This document shows, in pieces, positions 24,802 to 33,225 of a DNA stretch of 46,362 bases. Every line of letters begins with the position of its first letter. Positions within the stretch are counted from its first letter, which is position 1. The notes below the pieces were generated by a model. The model was not told the origin of the DNA and searched no databases. It was given only the letters and a program-made list of their open reading frames with translations. Source of the DNA: Bacillota bacterium (GTDB lineage: Bacteria > Bacillota > Clostridia > Peptostreptococcales > Anaerovoracaceae); contig JAFRVY010000082.1 in assembly GCA_017438285.1 (NCBI GenBank), positions 1-46,362 on the forward strand, read 5' to 3'. A program made the position numbers and the translations under genes.

Positions 24802-27387
24802 CTATTTGATCTCAAAAACTTCCTGGGCAGCCTCGACGGATTTCATGGCGTCACTGCAATAATAATCCGCTCCCATCTCGGCTGCATATTCTTCTGTCAG
24901 AACGGCTCCGCCGACCATGACCTTGCAGTCCGGCGCCGCCTCTCTGATTGCCGCTATCGTTTCTTCCATGCTGGCAAGGGTCGTGGTCATGAGCGCACTC
25001 AGACCCACAAGTTTGATATCGCTCGACTTTACGACTTCTACCACCTTCTCCTTCGGCACGTCTCTTCCCAGATCGATCATTTTGAATCCGTAATTTTCCA
25101 TGATGACCCTGACGATATTCTTGCCAATGTCATGAATATCTCCCTTAACAGTGGCGATCACGACCTCACCTTTGGAGCTTTCGGTCCTGCCTGATCTGAC
25201 CATGGATTGCTTGATCACTTCGAATCCCGCCTGAGCAGCCTGAGCCGCCTGCATCATCTGCGGCAGGAAGATATCACCTTTCTCAAAACCTTTGCCGACG
25301 ACATCCAGCGCCGGGATGAGATAATCGTTTACGATCGTGATCTCATCTGCGAAACTGAGAAGTGCGCCGACCTGTTTCGCCGTCTCCTGCTCCAATCCGT
25401 TCATAACGCTGTGCAAAAGCTGGTCCATTCCGGGGCGATCCTCGCCAGGTCTTTCGCCGGTTCCCGCAGCCGCGCCCAGTGCCGCATCTTTGTCTGCATC
25501 TGCGCCAGGGTCTGTTCCTGCAGCCGGTACCGCAACAGCGGCGGCCTTTGTACTTGATGCGCCGGTCTGGGCAGCCGTCTTGCTGGTGATGCCAGCGATC
25601 TGGCTGTTGCCGAAACGGTCGATAAATGCATTGGCATTTTCATCTCTGTTCTTGAGCACGTTGAAGGCGTAGATGGATGCCATCATGTCTTCATCGTTTG
25701 GATTGATGATCGGCATGGTCAGTCCGTTTTCCAGCGCCATAGTCAGGAACGTTCTGTTCACCACCGGTCTGAGCGGCAGCCCGAAGCTGACATTGGATAC
25801 GCCCAGAGCCGTATTGAGGCCGAACTGTTCTGTGACCATTCTGACCGTCTTCAGCGTCTCGTCGACTTCCTTCTGCTGTGCGGAAGCTGTCAGGGTGAGA
25901 CAGTCAATGATCAGGTCGCGATACGGGATCTCGTATTCCCGCGCTCTGTCGATGATTCTCTGCGCGATCGTGAATCTTTTTTCCGCGGTTTCCGGAATGC
26001 CGCTGTCGTCCAGGGTCAGACCGATGACCGCCGCGCCGTATTTCTTGACGATCGGCAGGATTTTGTCCATGACCTCCGGCTCACCGTTAACCGAGTTGAC
26101 GATGGCCTTGCCGTTGTACACGCGCAGCGCCGCCTCGATAACATCCGGATTTGCCGAGTCGATCTGCAAAGGCACATCGGTCACCGACTGGATCTTTTTG
26201 ACGAGCGGTCCGATGACCGCCGCTTCGTCCAGTCCCGGAACGCCCACATTGACGTCCAGGATCTCGGCGCCTGCCTCGACCTGTTCCAAAGCCTTTGCGG
26301 TAATATAATCAAAATCTCTGTCGAGAAGTGCTTGTTTCAGTTTCTTTTTGCCCGTCGGGTTGAGTCTCTCCCCAATGACCGTCACATGATCAACAGTAAC
26401 CGCCCTGCTGCCGCTGCAGACAGTCAAATAATTCTTCGCGTCTCTTGCGGAGGAATCCTCTTCGGTCGTTTTCGCGGCCGCATTCATTGCAGCTGCCGCC
26501 GCATCAAATTGATTCGCTGCGGTGACTTTGTCCGCCTGCTCTTTGGCATCCCGATAGGCTGCCATGCCGCGGATGTAATCAGGATCCGTGCCGCAGCATC
26601 CGCCGACCATGGAAACGCCTGCGTCGATGTATTTCTTCATCTCCTCGACGAATCTGTTGCAATCGATATCGTATTCTCCGGTGCTTGGATCAGGAAGACC
26701 CGCATTCGGCTGAGCGAAAACAGGCAGGTCCGTATAGGTCATGAGTTCCTTGATAAGCGGCAGGATCTGGATCGGTCCCAAGGAGCAGTTTATCCCGATG
26801 GCATCCGCCCCCAGTCCCTCCATGGTCAACGCAAAGGTCTGCAGACTGGTTCCCACGAAGGTCCTGCCGTTTGCCTCAAAGGACATGGACACCATAATCG
26901 GAAGTTCCGAGTTTTCTTTGGCAGCCAGTACTGCGGCTTTTGCTTCATAGAGGTCCGTCATGGTCTCAATGAGCACAAAATCCACCCCTGCATTGACGCC
27001 GGCTCTGACCATTTCCGCATAGAAATCACAGGCTTCTTCAAAGGTCTTCTTACCCATGGGCTCCAGCAGTTCTCCCTGCGGTCCCATGTCCAGACCAACG
27101 ATGACCGGTCTGCCCTTTTCCAGGGCGTCTTCGCGCACCTTAATGGAAGGCGCTGTCAGACGCCTGATGATCTCATCGAGATCGCCGCCCATAGCCGCGA
27201 CCTTTTCTCTATTCAGATTGAATGTTGGAGTAACAATGGCGTCGGATCCGGCCTCGACATATGCCTTCTGCATATGCTCGACAACATCCGGGTTCTCGAT
27301 CGCGAACTGCGTCGTGTCCTGACCCGGCTCCATGCCGCTTCGCTGGAACATGGTCCCTGTTGCTCCATCAAGAATAATTACGCTCAT
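24802..27387 (-). CDS. metH: Cobalamin-dependent methionine synthase without reactivation domain
   Basis: Transfers a methyl group from methyltetrahydrofolate via cobalamin to homocysteine. The order in 861 residues is homocysteine-binding domain (about 1-290, zinc cysteines in INCSLGP and VGGCCGTD), pterin-binding domain (about 320-590), an Ala/Gly-rich linker (about 595-650), and the cobalamin cap and binding domains (about 655-861) with the B12 motif GDIHDIGKNIV. The C-terminal AdoMet-binding reactivation domain of long MetH is absent, which is common in anaerobes. ATG follows AAGG by seven bases and lies ten bases after the zincin gene. Confidence 0.95.
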   Translation of the reverse strand: MSVIILDGATGTMFQRSGMEPGQDTTQFAIENPDVVEHMQKAYVEAGSDAIVTPTFNLNREKVAAMGGDLDEIIRRLTAPSIKVREDALEKGRPVIVGLDMGPQGELLEPMGKKTFEEACDFYAEMVRAGVNAGVDFVLIETMTDLYEAKAAVLAAKENSELPIMVSMSFEANGRTFVGTSLQTFALTMEGLGADAIGINCSLGPIQILPLIKELMTYTDLPVFAQPNAGLPDPSTGEYDIDCNRFVEEMKKYIDAGVSMVGGCCGTDPDYIRGMAAYRDAKEQADKVTAANQFDAAAAAMNAAAKTTEEDSSARDAKNYLTVCSGSRAVTVDHVTVIGERLNPTGKKKLKQALLDRDFDYITAKALEQVEAGAEILDVNVGVPGLDEAAVIGPLVKKIQSVTDVPLQIDSANPDVIEAALRVYNGKAIVNSVNGEPEVMDKILPIVKKYGAAVIGLTLDDSGIPETAEKRFTIAQRIIDRAREYEIPYRDLIIDCLTLTASAQQKEVDETLKTVRMVTEQFGLNTALGVSNVSFGLPLRPVVNRTFLTMALENGLTMPIINPNDEDMMASIYAFNVLKNRDENANAFIDRFGNSQIAGITSKTAAQTGASSTKAAAVAVPAAGTDPGADADKDAALGAAAGTGERPGEDRPGMDQLLHSVMNGLEQETAKQVGALLSFADEITIVNDYLIPALDVVGKGFEKGDIFLPQMMQAAQAAQAGFEVIKQSMVRSGRTESSKGEVVIATVKGDIHDIGKNIVRVIMENYGFKMIDLGRDVPKEKVVEVVKSSDIKLVGLSALMTTTLASMEETIAAIREAAPDCKVMVGGAVLTEEYAAEMGADYYCSDAMKSVEAAQEVFEIK

Positions 27388-27396
27388 GTTTTTTCC

Positions 27397-27762
27397 TTAT
27401 CTCCTCAGATACTCCCGCATCTGTTCTTCGTCTTTTTTCTCCAGTCCTTTTTCCCCTGCGAGGGACTCTATGTGGTGTGTGAATTCATGGAACAGAACCT
27501 CTCTCATCCGCTCTTCCAGGGCATCTTTGGGGAGATGACTGAAGAGTTTCACGAAAGATCCGTAGTAGATCTCGATGTGCCTGCCCATGGAGGAGCTCCT
27601 GTTGTAGGTACCGAGGATATACAGATCGTCGGCCCTTGCATGAGGACTGATCCTGGTATCGGGCAAGATAAGGATGCCCCCGTTGAGATCTTTGTAGAAC
27701 TCGTCGGGGAGCTCCTCTGAAATCTTATCCATCAGTTCTGTGAATTCATCGATGTTTATCAT
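27397..27762 (-). CDS. Zincin-like metallopeptidase family protein
   Basis: Small protein of about 121 residues from MINIDEFTELM. The zinc-binding HExxH motif is present in VLFHEFTHHIE with further acidic residues after it, as in the short bacterial zincin-like family often encoded near housekeeping genes. The frame remains open up to a TTG at 27861. The extra N-terminal part is copied from the secreted protease gene nearby (its signal peptide KRRLIALL-AIAVFVF), and the original ATG there is out of frame, so I start at the ATG at 27762. No ribosome binding site precedes that ATG, so use of the TTG, giving a membrane-anchored form, cannot be excluded. metH follows after ten bases. Confidence 0.7.
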   Translation of the reverse strand: MINIDEFTELMDKISEELPDEFYKDLNGGILILPDTRISPHARADDLYILGTYNRSSSMGRHIEIYYGSFVKLFSHLPKDALEERMREVLFHEFTHHIESLAGEKGLEKKDEEQMREYLRR

Positions 27763-27768
27763 GATTTT

Positions 27769-27935
27769 AAACACAAAAACGGCAATCGCCAGTAAGGCGA
27801 TCAGCCGTCTTTTTATATCTCGGTTAAGGTTATTTTTTTCATTTTCTTTTCCCGGGATCAACTAAAAAACGATAACGAATTTGATAGAATATTTTATCAT
27901 TTTTTGGTAGCCGCCGCAACCACGCAACCCAGGGT
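27769..27935 (-). repeat. Diverged copy of the folD-tail / protease-head junction
   Basis: On the minus strand this stretch matches 30147-30310. It first has a folD-like end, read as VVAAATKK and stop (in folD VVAAAAKK and stop), then the same spacer GATAAAATAT. A degraded start of the protease gene follows with one base deleted after ATGAA. Last comes a 48-base block with four differences that encodes KRRLIAL and AIAVFVF in both copies. Similarity stops at about 27769, just before the zincin coding part. It is the scar of an old tandem duplication. Confidence 0.85.
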
Positions 27936-27956
27936 AATGGTCGCGAATAATATTTA

Positions 27957-30221
27957 TTATTGCCCGACACCTTTCGTCCTTACAACAAGCACATCGGAGA
28001 GCGGCCCGTTGTAAGTTTTTTTCCCGACTTTCTTGTAAGTTCTAATCTTGTATCGATACTTGGTGCCGGCCTTGAGTTTCTTATCCGTAAACTTGATCTT
28101 CGAGTTCTTTTTGATCGTCTTTATGCGTTTGAACTTTCCCTTCTTCAGCTTATAGATTTTGTATCCCGTAACCTTTGGCGACTTCTTCCACTTGAGTGTT
28201 ACTGTTTTTTTGGTCGCGGCAGTCTGTCGGAAGTTGTTTACCCCCGCAATTTTGAACGTCTTTGATGCCGAACCGCTGTACAGGCCTTTGCCTTCGACAG
28301 TCACCTTCCCGATTCCGGGGTACTTGTTCTTGCTGTACGAAACGGTGTAATCCGTATCCTTGTTAAGTTCCTGCCCGTTATACTTGACGATCGGTTCAGG
28401 CTTTATCTTCTTGCCGGTGTAATTATAATTGGATTTCGGAAGTGAGATCCAGGATTCTTTGACATTGAGGTTTGTGGCAAATGCCTTTATTCTGAATGAA
28501 CCGCTTTCGTTTGTTTTATAGACATCGCTCCAGGTGCTTTCATCAGCGCCTCTATAGAAACTCGTGTTTACCAGTCCTGTAGACGTAAATATTACCGAGT
28601 TATTCAATTCATTTCCGCGAGATGCTCTTTCGTAACCAAAGTACATTCGGTTGTCACTATCTGATGTTTCTGTTGCCTCTACAACAACGGAGAATTTTTC
28701 TCCTGCTTCAACATATACCGGTGAAGCACCATTTTCAGTTAAATCAAACGTATAGCAGCCGGGACCTTCTATCTGAACGTCAATCGTTGCCGCAAGTGTT
28801 CCGGTCGTTGGTTCTGTTGATACGCCTTTGTAAACACTGACCCTATATTTGGTCAAATACTTGTCAAAAGCCGCGAAACCTACCGCCTCAACGGATTGAC
28901 CGTTTTCTTCGTCAGGTACGGTAAAAACATTTGCAACTTGCGTTCCTATAGTAGGGCTAAAGGTTGCGGGCATTGCATTTCCATCATACTGATAATTCGC
29001 ATCGTATGTGTCTGCCGGCTGCATATCCAGTACAGCAGCACCGGAAAGGCTCAAATCCTCATAGGAAACGTACCAGAATCCCTTTCCCGGACCGTTTCCC
29101 GTTCCCTTGCTGTTCTGCATGATCCATGCGCCGTCATTCTGAGGCTGCTTTGTGAAGTATTCCTTTGGGAATTCGTCATCCCAACCGATCAGTGTTATGG
29201 CGTGATTTTTACTGCCGATTTTATTGATTTCGCCATGTATCGCTTCATAATACTCGGCGGTATAGTCACAGTTATAGCTATTGAACCGCTTTCCATTCCA
29301 TGTTCTTGTATCGTCTTTAGCATTGTAATAAGCATCTTTCATGTTGATCTCTGCTGATACCGCACCGTAATCCTTGATCGCCTGCTTAACCAGCGTCTGG
29401 TTCAGCACGTAAAAATCATCATGATAGTCGTTTTCCACCTGAACATCTTCCTTGATGTTATCACTGATCCACTTCGCGTTTTGAAGAACAAGACTGTTGT
29501 TATATGCATTGCTATCCTTAAAACTCGCATTCTCTATGGCATGCATTCCCATCCAACCGAACAACGCAAGGGAAGACATAATATTATTTCCGCCGATATT
29601 AGTCCAATCATTTCCCTCTGAAGGAATGTTTTTATCCTCGTCGGTAAATCCATACTTCTCGTATGGAACTCTGTTGTAGAAGTTATATGCGAAATCAAGG
29701 GGTGCAAGCCGATAGTTTTCGTTTCCGAGGGACGAATTTGAATACAGCTCTTTGAGATATGAAATCTGTGCTGCCAGTGCGAAAGAATGTGCCCAGCAAG
29801 TTCCCGTAGGGCGCTGATCGAACATCGCAACGCGATTCTTGTAATAAGGCATTTCTCTCGAATCATAGACATCTTCCAGAGTATTTTCCAGTTTTCTTTC
29901 TTCCTTCTTGAGGTAAGCCGGCTCTTCGCCTTTCTTTACCGCCAGCATCTCTCTGACTTCCGGAATGTCGATATACCCCCAGTCATCTTCATATGAGCCG
30001 TCGACATCTGCGGTGTCATCGACCGCCTCCGCGGATCCGTCTTCTTCGGAGGCCTCCTCTTGCTGAATCACTTCATTACTTTCAATAGACTCAGGTTCCT
30101 CCGTGTCTGTCGCAGAGACGATGTTTACTGGACAAAATCCCATTACAAACACAAAAACGGCGATCGTCAACAAGGCGATCAGCCGTCTTTTTATGTTGCT
30201 TCTATTAGTTTTTTTCTTCAT
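27957..30221 (-). CDS. Secreted papain-like (C1A) cysteine protease with lectin-like and fibronectin-like modules
   Basis: About 754 residues with a basic signal peptide (MKKKTNRSNIKRRLIALL and a hydrophobic core). An acidic linker follows, then the C1 protease domain (about 110-400): catalytic cysteine in TGTCWAHSF (residue 142 from this start), histidine in NHAITLIGWDDEF, asparagine in WIMQNSKG. Next come a beta-sandwich like that of the lectin-domain C1 proteases (about 410-560), a repeat resembling the YDG/MBG type (about 560-650) and a terminal fibronectin type III-like module. It should be a surface or secreted protease. The frame is open to 30278, overlapping folD by four bases; I prefer the ATG at 30221 in front of MKKK, although GGGG is very close to it, with 30233 as alternative. 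Confidence 0.88.
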   Translation of the reverse strand: MKKKTNRSNIKRRLIALLTIAVFVFVMGFCPVNIVSATDTEEPESIESNEVIQQEEASEEDGSAEAVDDTADVDGSYEDDWGYIDIPEVREMLAVKKGEEPAYLKKEERKLENTLEDVYDSREMPYYKNRVAMFDQRPTGTCWAHSFALAAQISYLKELYSNSSLGNENYRLAPLDFAYNFYNRVPYEKYGFTDEDKNIPSEGNDWTNIGGNNIMSSLALFGWMGMHAIENASFKDSNAYNNSLVLQNAKWISDNIKEDVQVENDYHDDFYVLNQTLVKQAIKDYGAVSAEINMKDAYYNAKDDTRTWNGKRFNSYNCDYTAEYYEAIHGEINKIGSKNHAITLIGWDDEFPKEYFTKQPQNDGAWIMQNSKGTGNGPGKGFWYVSYEDLSLSGAAVLDMQPADTYDANYQYDGNAMPATFSPTIGTQVANVFTVPDEENGQSVEAVGFAAFDKYLTKYRVSVYKGVSTEPTTGTLAATIDVQIEGPGCYTFDLTENGASPVYVEAGEKFSVVVEATETSDSDNRMYFGYERASRGNELNNSVIFTSTGLVNTSFYRGADESTWSDVYKTNESGSFRIKAFATNLNVKESWISLPKSNYNYTGKKIKPEPIVKYNGQELNKDTDYTVSYSKNKYPGIGKVTVEGKGLYSGSASKTFKIAGVNNFRQTAATKKTVTLKWKKSPKVTGYKIYKLKKGKFKRIKTIKKNSKIKFTDKKLKAGTKYRYKIRTYKKVGKKTYNGPLSDVLVVRTKGVGQ

Positions 30222-30274
30222 TTCCCCTACCATTTTCCCATCACTAAAAATAATAATCCCGATGAGATATTTTA

Positions 30275-31126
30275 TCATTTTTTGGCAGCTGCAGCAACTA
30301 CATGCTTCATCAAAACAGCCGTGGTTACGCTGCCTACACCGCCCGGAACCGGGGTTATCATTGCCGCTTTCTTCTCGGCTTCATCGAAATCCATATCGCC
30401 GCATAGTTTACCATTCTCATCGACGTTGATTCCCACATCGATCAGGATCTGTCCTTCACCCAGCTTGTCGGCGCCGACCATCTTGGCTCTGCCGAGAGCC
30501 GTTACGACGATGTCAGCCTCCCGTCCGGCCTTTGCAAAGGCTTCCGGGGTCGTCCTGCTGTGGCAGACGGTGATGGTGGCGTGCCTTCTCATAAGCATCA
30601 TCGCTACAGGTTTGCCGATGACCAGGCTTCTTCCCATGACGGTCACGTTCTTGCCTTTCAGCACAATGCCGTAATGGTCAAGCAGTTCCATACAGGCGAC
30701 CGCCGTACATGGCGGATATCCAAGGTCCGTGTCCATGAACACGCCTGCCATGGAACCGGTTGTGATGCCGTCCATATCCTTTTCGGGAGCCAGACTCTCG
30801 CAGACTGCCTTCTCGTCGATGTGCTTCGGAAGCGGTCTGAACATGAGCACGCCGTGGACGCTGTCGTCCCTATTGATCTCTTCTATCGCGCTGATCAGTT
30901 CCTCCTGGCTGACGTCTTCGCCGAAGAGATACTGTCTGATTTCGACGCCCGTCTGGGAAGCTCTCTTGATCGCGCCTTTTTCATAGGCCAGGTCTCCCGG
31001 GTTTTCTCCGACGCGGACGATGCCCAGCGTCGGGACGACACCCTTTTCTCTCAACTCTTCAACTTTTGCCTTTGTCGTCTCCGTGAGGCTTGCTGCCACC
31101 GGTTTACCCTTTAGTAATTCTGCCAT
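30275..31126 (-). CDS. folD: Methylenetetrahydrofolate dehydrogenase/cyclohydrolase FolD
   Basis: Bifunctional one-carbon enzyme, 283 residues. NADP-binding part: GRSLVIGKPVAMMLMRR and the C-terminal PVPGGVGSVTTAVL motif. In the active site the tyrosine is Tyr48 (LAYEKGAIKRA), but the residue four positions on, normally the catalytic lysine, is Ala52; lysines are present at 50 and 54. This is a variant that I believe occurs in other Firmicutes. ATG 31126 follows AAGGA by seven bases; the gene overlaps the end of rnhB by 23 bases. The protease gene follows at once. Confidence 0.92.
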   Translation of the reverse strand: MAELLKGKPVAASLTETTKAKVEELREKGVVPTLGIVRVGENPGDLAYEKGAIKRASQTGVEIRQYLFGEDVSQEELISAIEEINRDDSVHGVLMFRPLPKHIDEKAVCESLAPEKDMDGITTGSMAGVFMDTDLGYPPCTAVACMELLDHYGIVLKGKNVTVMGRSLVIGKPVAMMLMRRHATITVCHSRTTPEAFAKAGREADIVVTALGRAKMVGADKLGEGQILIDVGINVDENGKLCGDMDFDEAEKKAAMITPVPGGVGSVTTAVLMKHVVAAAAKK

Positions 31127-31796
31127 CGTCAAATCCTTTCTTCAAAAATGTCAGTCTGTGTATCGGGCACGCGCCGTGGGCGCGCAGTCCCTCATAATGG
31201 GCCGCTGTTCCGTAGCCCTTGTTCTTTTCAAAAGCATACCACGGATACTCTTCCGCGAACTCCACCATCATCCTGTCTCTGGTGACCTTGGCGATAATGG
31301 ATGCTGCCGCGATAGCCAAAACCTTGGCATCGCCTTTGATGACGGCCTTCTGCGGTCTGTCCAGATTCTCCAGTTTGACTGCGTCGATGAGCACATAGTC
31401 GATTGCTGCATCTTCGCCAAGCCTTTGCCTGAGGCATCCGTCGCAGTCCTCGATGGCCCGCTTCATCGCTTTCTTCGTTGCCTGCAGAATGTTGATCTCA
31501 TCGATCTCCTCGTGGGTGCACATGCCGACTCCCCAAGCGACCGCCTTGTCCACGATCTGTGCAAAGAGTTCCTCGCGGCGCTTCTCCGAGAGTTTCTTGG
31601 AGTCATCAACGCCGAGCACGTCAAAATCCTCAGGCAAAACCACAGCGGCTGTAACCACCGGCCCTGCCAGCGGACCGCGTCCAACCTCGTCGATGCCCGC
31701 AATGAAACGAAAACCTTCTCTGCGAAGTTTCGCCTCCGGTTTCTTCATCTCTTCGAGACGCTCTTTCTGTTTTTGGATGCGTTCTTCCTTAGTCAT
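31104..31796 (-). CDS. rnhB: Ribonuclease HII
   Basis: Removes RNA from RNA-DNA hybrids, including single ribonucleotides in DNA. The acidic active site is seen in GIDEVGRGPLAGPVV and VDDSKKLSEKRRE, with YVLIDAVKLENL and KGDAKVLAIAAASIIAKVTRD further on. The 230 residues include a charged N-terminal extension of about 30 residues before the catalytic core. ATG overlaps the rbgA stop, with GGAG seven bases upstream in the last rbgA codons. The order rplS-rbgA-rnhB is a Firmicutes signature. Confidence 0.97.
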   Translation of the reverse strand: MTKEERIQKQKERLEEMKKPEAKLRREGFRFIAGIDEVGRGPLAGPVVTAAVVLPEDFDVLGVDDSKKLSEKRREELFAQIVDKAVAWGVGMCTHEEIDEINILQATKKAMKRAIEDCDGCLRQRLGEDAAIDYVLIDAVKLENLDRPQKAVIKGDAKVLAIAAASIIAKVTRDRMMVEFAEEYPWYAFEKNKGYGTAAHYEGLRAHGACPIHRLTFLKKGFDDGRITKG

Positions 31797-32652
31797 TCGG
31801 GTACTCCAAGGTGATTCTGCCGATCTTCGCCGATCTGAATTCGTCCAGTACCAACTTACCTATCCTCTCATAGTCTATGCGTTTTCCCGACATGATGCAA
31901 CCGCGCTTCATGGCCATGGCTTCCATGGTTTCCAGCGGGGTCTCCCCCAATTCCTCCAGTTTGTAGCGTTCCATGAGCATCTGCGGATACTTCTCCATGA
32001 GCACGCCGATCAATTCCATACCCAGGGTCGGAACGTCCAGGATCTCGTCCTTGATCGATCCGCAAAAAGCAAGATTCAAGCCTGCCCGCGGGTCTTCGAA
32101 TTTCGGCCAGAGAATACCCGGCGTGTCGAGAAGCTGCATGCCGTTATCCAGCCTCAGCCACTGCTTGCCCTTTGTTACGCCCGGTTTGTCGCCGGTCTTG
32201 GCGCTCTTGTGACCCGTCAGTCTGTTGATGAGGGAGGATTTGCCCACGTTTGGAACGCCGACGATCATGAGTCTGTACGGCTTGGCCGCCTGTCCGGCTG
32301 CCTGCTTTGCCGCCTTCTTCTCGCGGTCCATCGTTTCCAGCAGTTTGAGCAGCTGCTTGATGCCGTCACCGCTCATGCTGTTGAGTTTGACCGTTTGGGC
32401 AGCGCTGTCTGGAGCCTTTGTAAAATACTCGGCCCAGATGCGGTTCGCTTCCTCGTCAGCCAGATCGCTCTTGTTCAACGCGATAACGCGCGGCTTGCCG
32501 GCGATCAGCTCGTCTATGATCGGGTTCCTGCTGGACACAGGGATTCTGGCGTCGATGACCTCAATGACGGCATCGACCATCTTCAGATTCTCTGCAATCA
32601 GCTCCCGAGTCTTTTTCATGTGTCCCGGATACCAGTTGATGTTTTCTATCAT
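31789..32652 (-). CDS. rbgA: Ribosome biogenesis GTPase RbgA (YlqF)
   Basis: Circularly permuted GTPase needed for late 50S subunit assembly. The G4 motif NKSDLAD (about residue 60) comes before G1 GVPNVGKSSLIN (about 130) and G3 DTPGILWP (about 175), the permuted order of this family. Its N-terminus INWYPGHMKKT is highly conserved. At 287 residues it has standard length. GGGAG lies six bases before ATG. It follows rplS and its terminator at 32685-32713, so it may be transcribed by read-through. Confidence 0.97.
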   Translation of the reverse strand: MIENINWYPGHMKKTRELIAENLKMVDAVIEVIDARIPVSSRNPIIDELIAGKPRVIALNKSDLADEEANRIWAEYFTKAPDSAAQTVKLNSMSGDGIKQLLKLLETMDREKKAAKQAAGQAAKPYRLMIVGVPNVGKSSLINRLTGHKSAKTGDKPGVTKGKQWLRLDNGMQLLDTPGILWPKFEDPRAGLNLAFCGSIKDEILDVPTLGMELIGVLMEKYPQMLMERYKLEELGETPLETMEAMAMKRGCIMSGKRIDYERIGKLVLDEFRSAKIGRITLEYPND

Positions 32653-32684
32653 TTTGTTCTCCCGTATGGGCTGTCATGTGCTAT

Positions 32685-32713
32685 AAAGAAAAAAGGACCT
32701 CGAAGGTCCTTTT
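32685..32713 (-). terminator. Terminator after rplS
   Basis: Arms AAAAGGACCT (32691-32700) and complement (32704-32713) with a three-base loop, followed on the minus strand by a U-rich run. It lies one base after the rplS stop and upstream of rbgA, so rbgA expression needs read-through or its own weak promoter. Confidence 0.88.
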
Positions 32714-32714
32714 A

Positions 32715-33062
32715 TTACTTGCTTTCTTTGCTCTTGATCTTAGCTGACTTACCGGTTCTCTGTCTCATGTAGTGGAGTCTAGCTCTTCTGACCTTACCGT
32801 GTCTAACAACTTCGATCTTCTCAACCAGCGGTGAATGGAGCGGGAATGTCTTTTCGACACCAACGCCTGAAGCGATTCTTCTTACTGTGAAAGTCTCGCC
32901 GATTCCGCCGTTCTGTCTCTTCAAAACAAAGCCTTCGAATATCTGAATTCTTTCTCTGTTTCCTTCTTTGATTTTAACGTGTACCTTAACAGTATCTCCA
33001 ACGTTAAATGCAGGGATGTCAGATTTCATATATTCCTGTGTTATTGAGTTCAATACGTCCAT
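32715..33062 (-). CDS. rplS: 50S ribosomal protein L19
   Basis: Ribosomal protein at the 30S-50S interface, 115 residues. Typical parts are [49 protein letters not shown] and [16 protein letters not shown] follows AAGGAGG by seven bases. It has its own TTGCAA-17-TATAAT promoter at 33178-33206 and a leader of about 110 bases that can fold into hairpins. Confidence 0.99.
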   Translation of the reverse strand: MDVLNSITQEYMKSDIPAFNVGDTVKVHVKIKEGNRERIQIFEGFVLKRQNGGIGETFTVRRIASGVGVEKTFPLHSPLVEKIEVVRHGKVRRARLHYMRQRTGKSAKIKSKESK

Positions 33063-33172
33063 CGTTCTTCCTCCTTCCCTTCGAAACGTTCATGACCTGC
33101 CCGGTACTTCCGGCGCATCTTGATCAGAGGACCGCCCGTAAAATTACAAAACCATGTGCCTCCGCACACGCT
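33063..33172 (-). promoter_or_regulatory. Structured rplS leader
   Basis: The predicted leader RNA contains a six-pair hairpin (GUGUGC with GCACAU around GGAG, near 33150-33165) and a CCGG-AAGUA-CCGG hairpin closer to the ribosome binding site. Leaders of L19 genes can be autoregulatory in Firmicutes, but I cannot match this one to the known motif by eye. Confidence 0.35.
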
Positions 33173-33177
33173 CATTG

Positions 33178-33206
33178 ATTATACAATAAAAAAAATCCCC
33201 TTGCAA
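33178..33206 (-). promoter_or_regulatory. rplS promoter inside a terminator
   Basis: The -35 TTGCAA (33201-33206) and -10 TATAAT (33178-33183) are 17 bases apart. The -35 is exactly the loop of the terminator of the preceding gene (33188-33219). Confidence 0.75.
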
Positions 33207-33219
33207 GAGGATTTTTTTA
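33188..33219 (-). terminator. Terminator of the exported 495-residue protein gene
   Basis: On the minus strand a stem of about 12 pairs (AAAAAAAUCCUC with its partner, one G-U) encloses the six-base loop UUGCAA and runs into a long U-tract. It starts just after the stop at 33226. Confidence 0.88.
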
Positions 33220-33225
33220 ATATGA

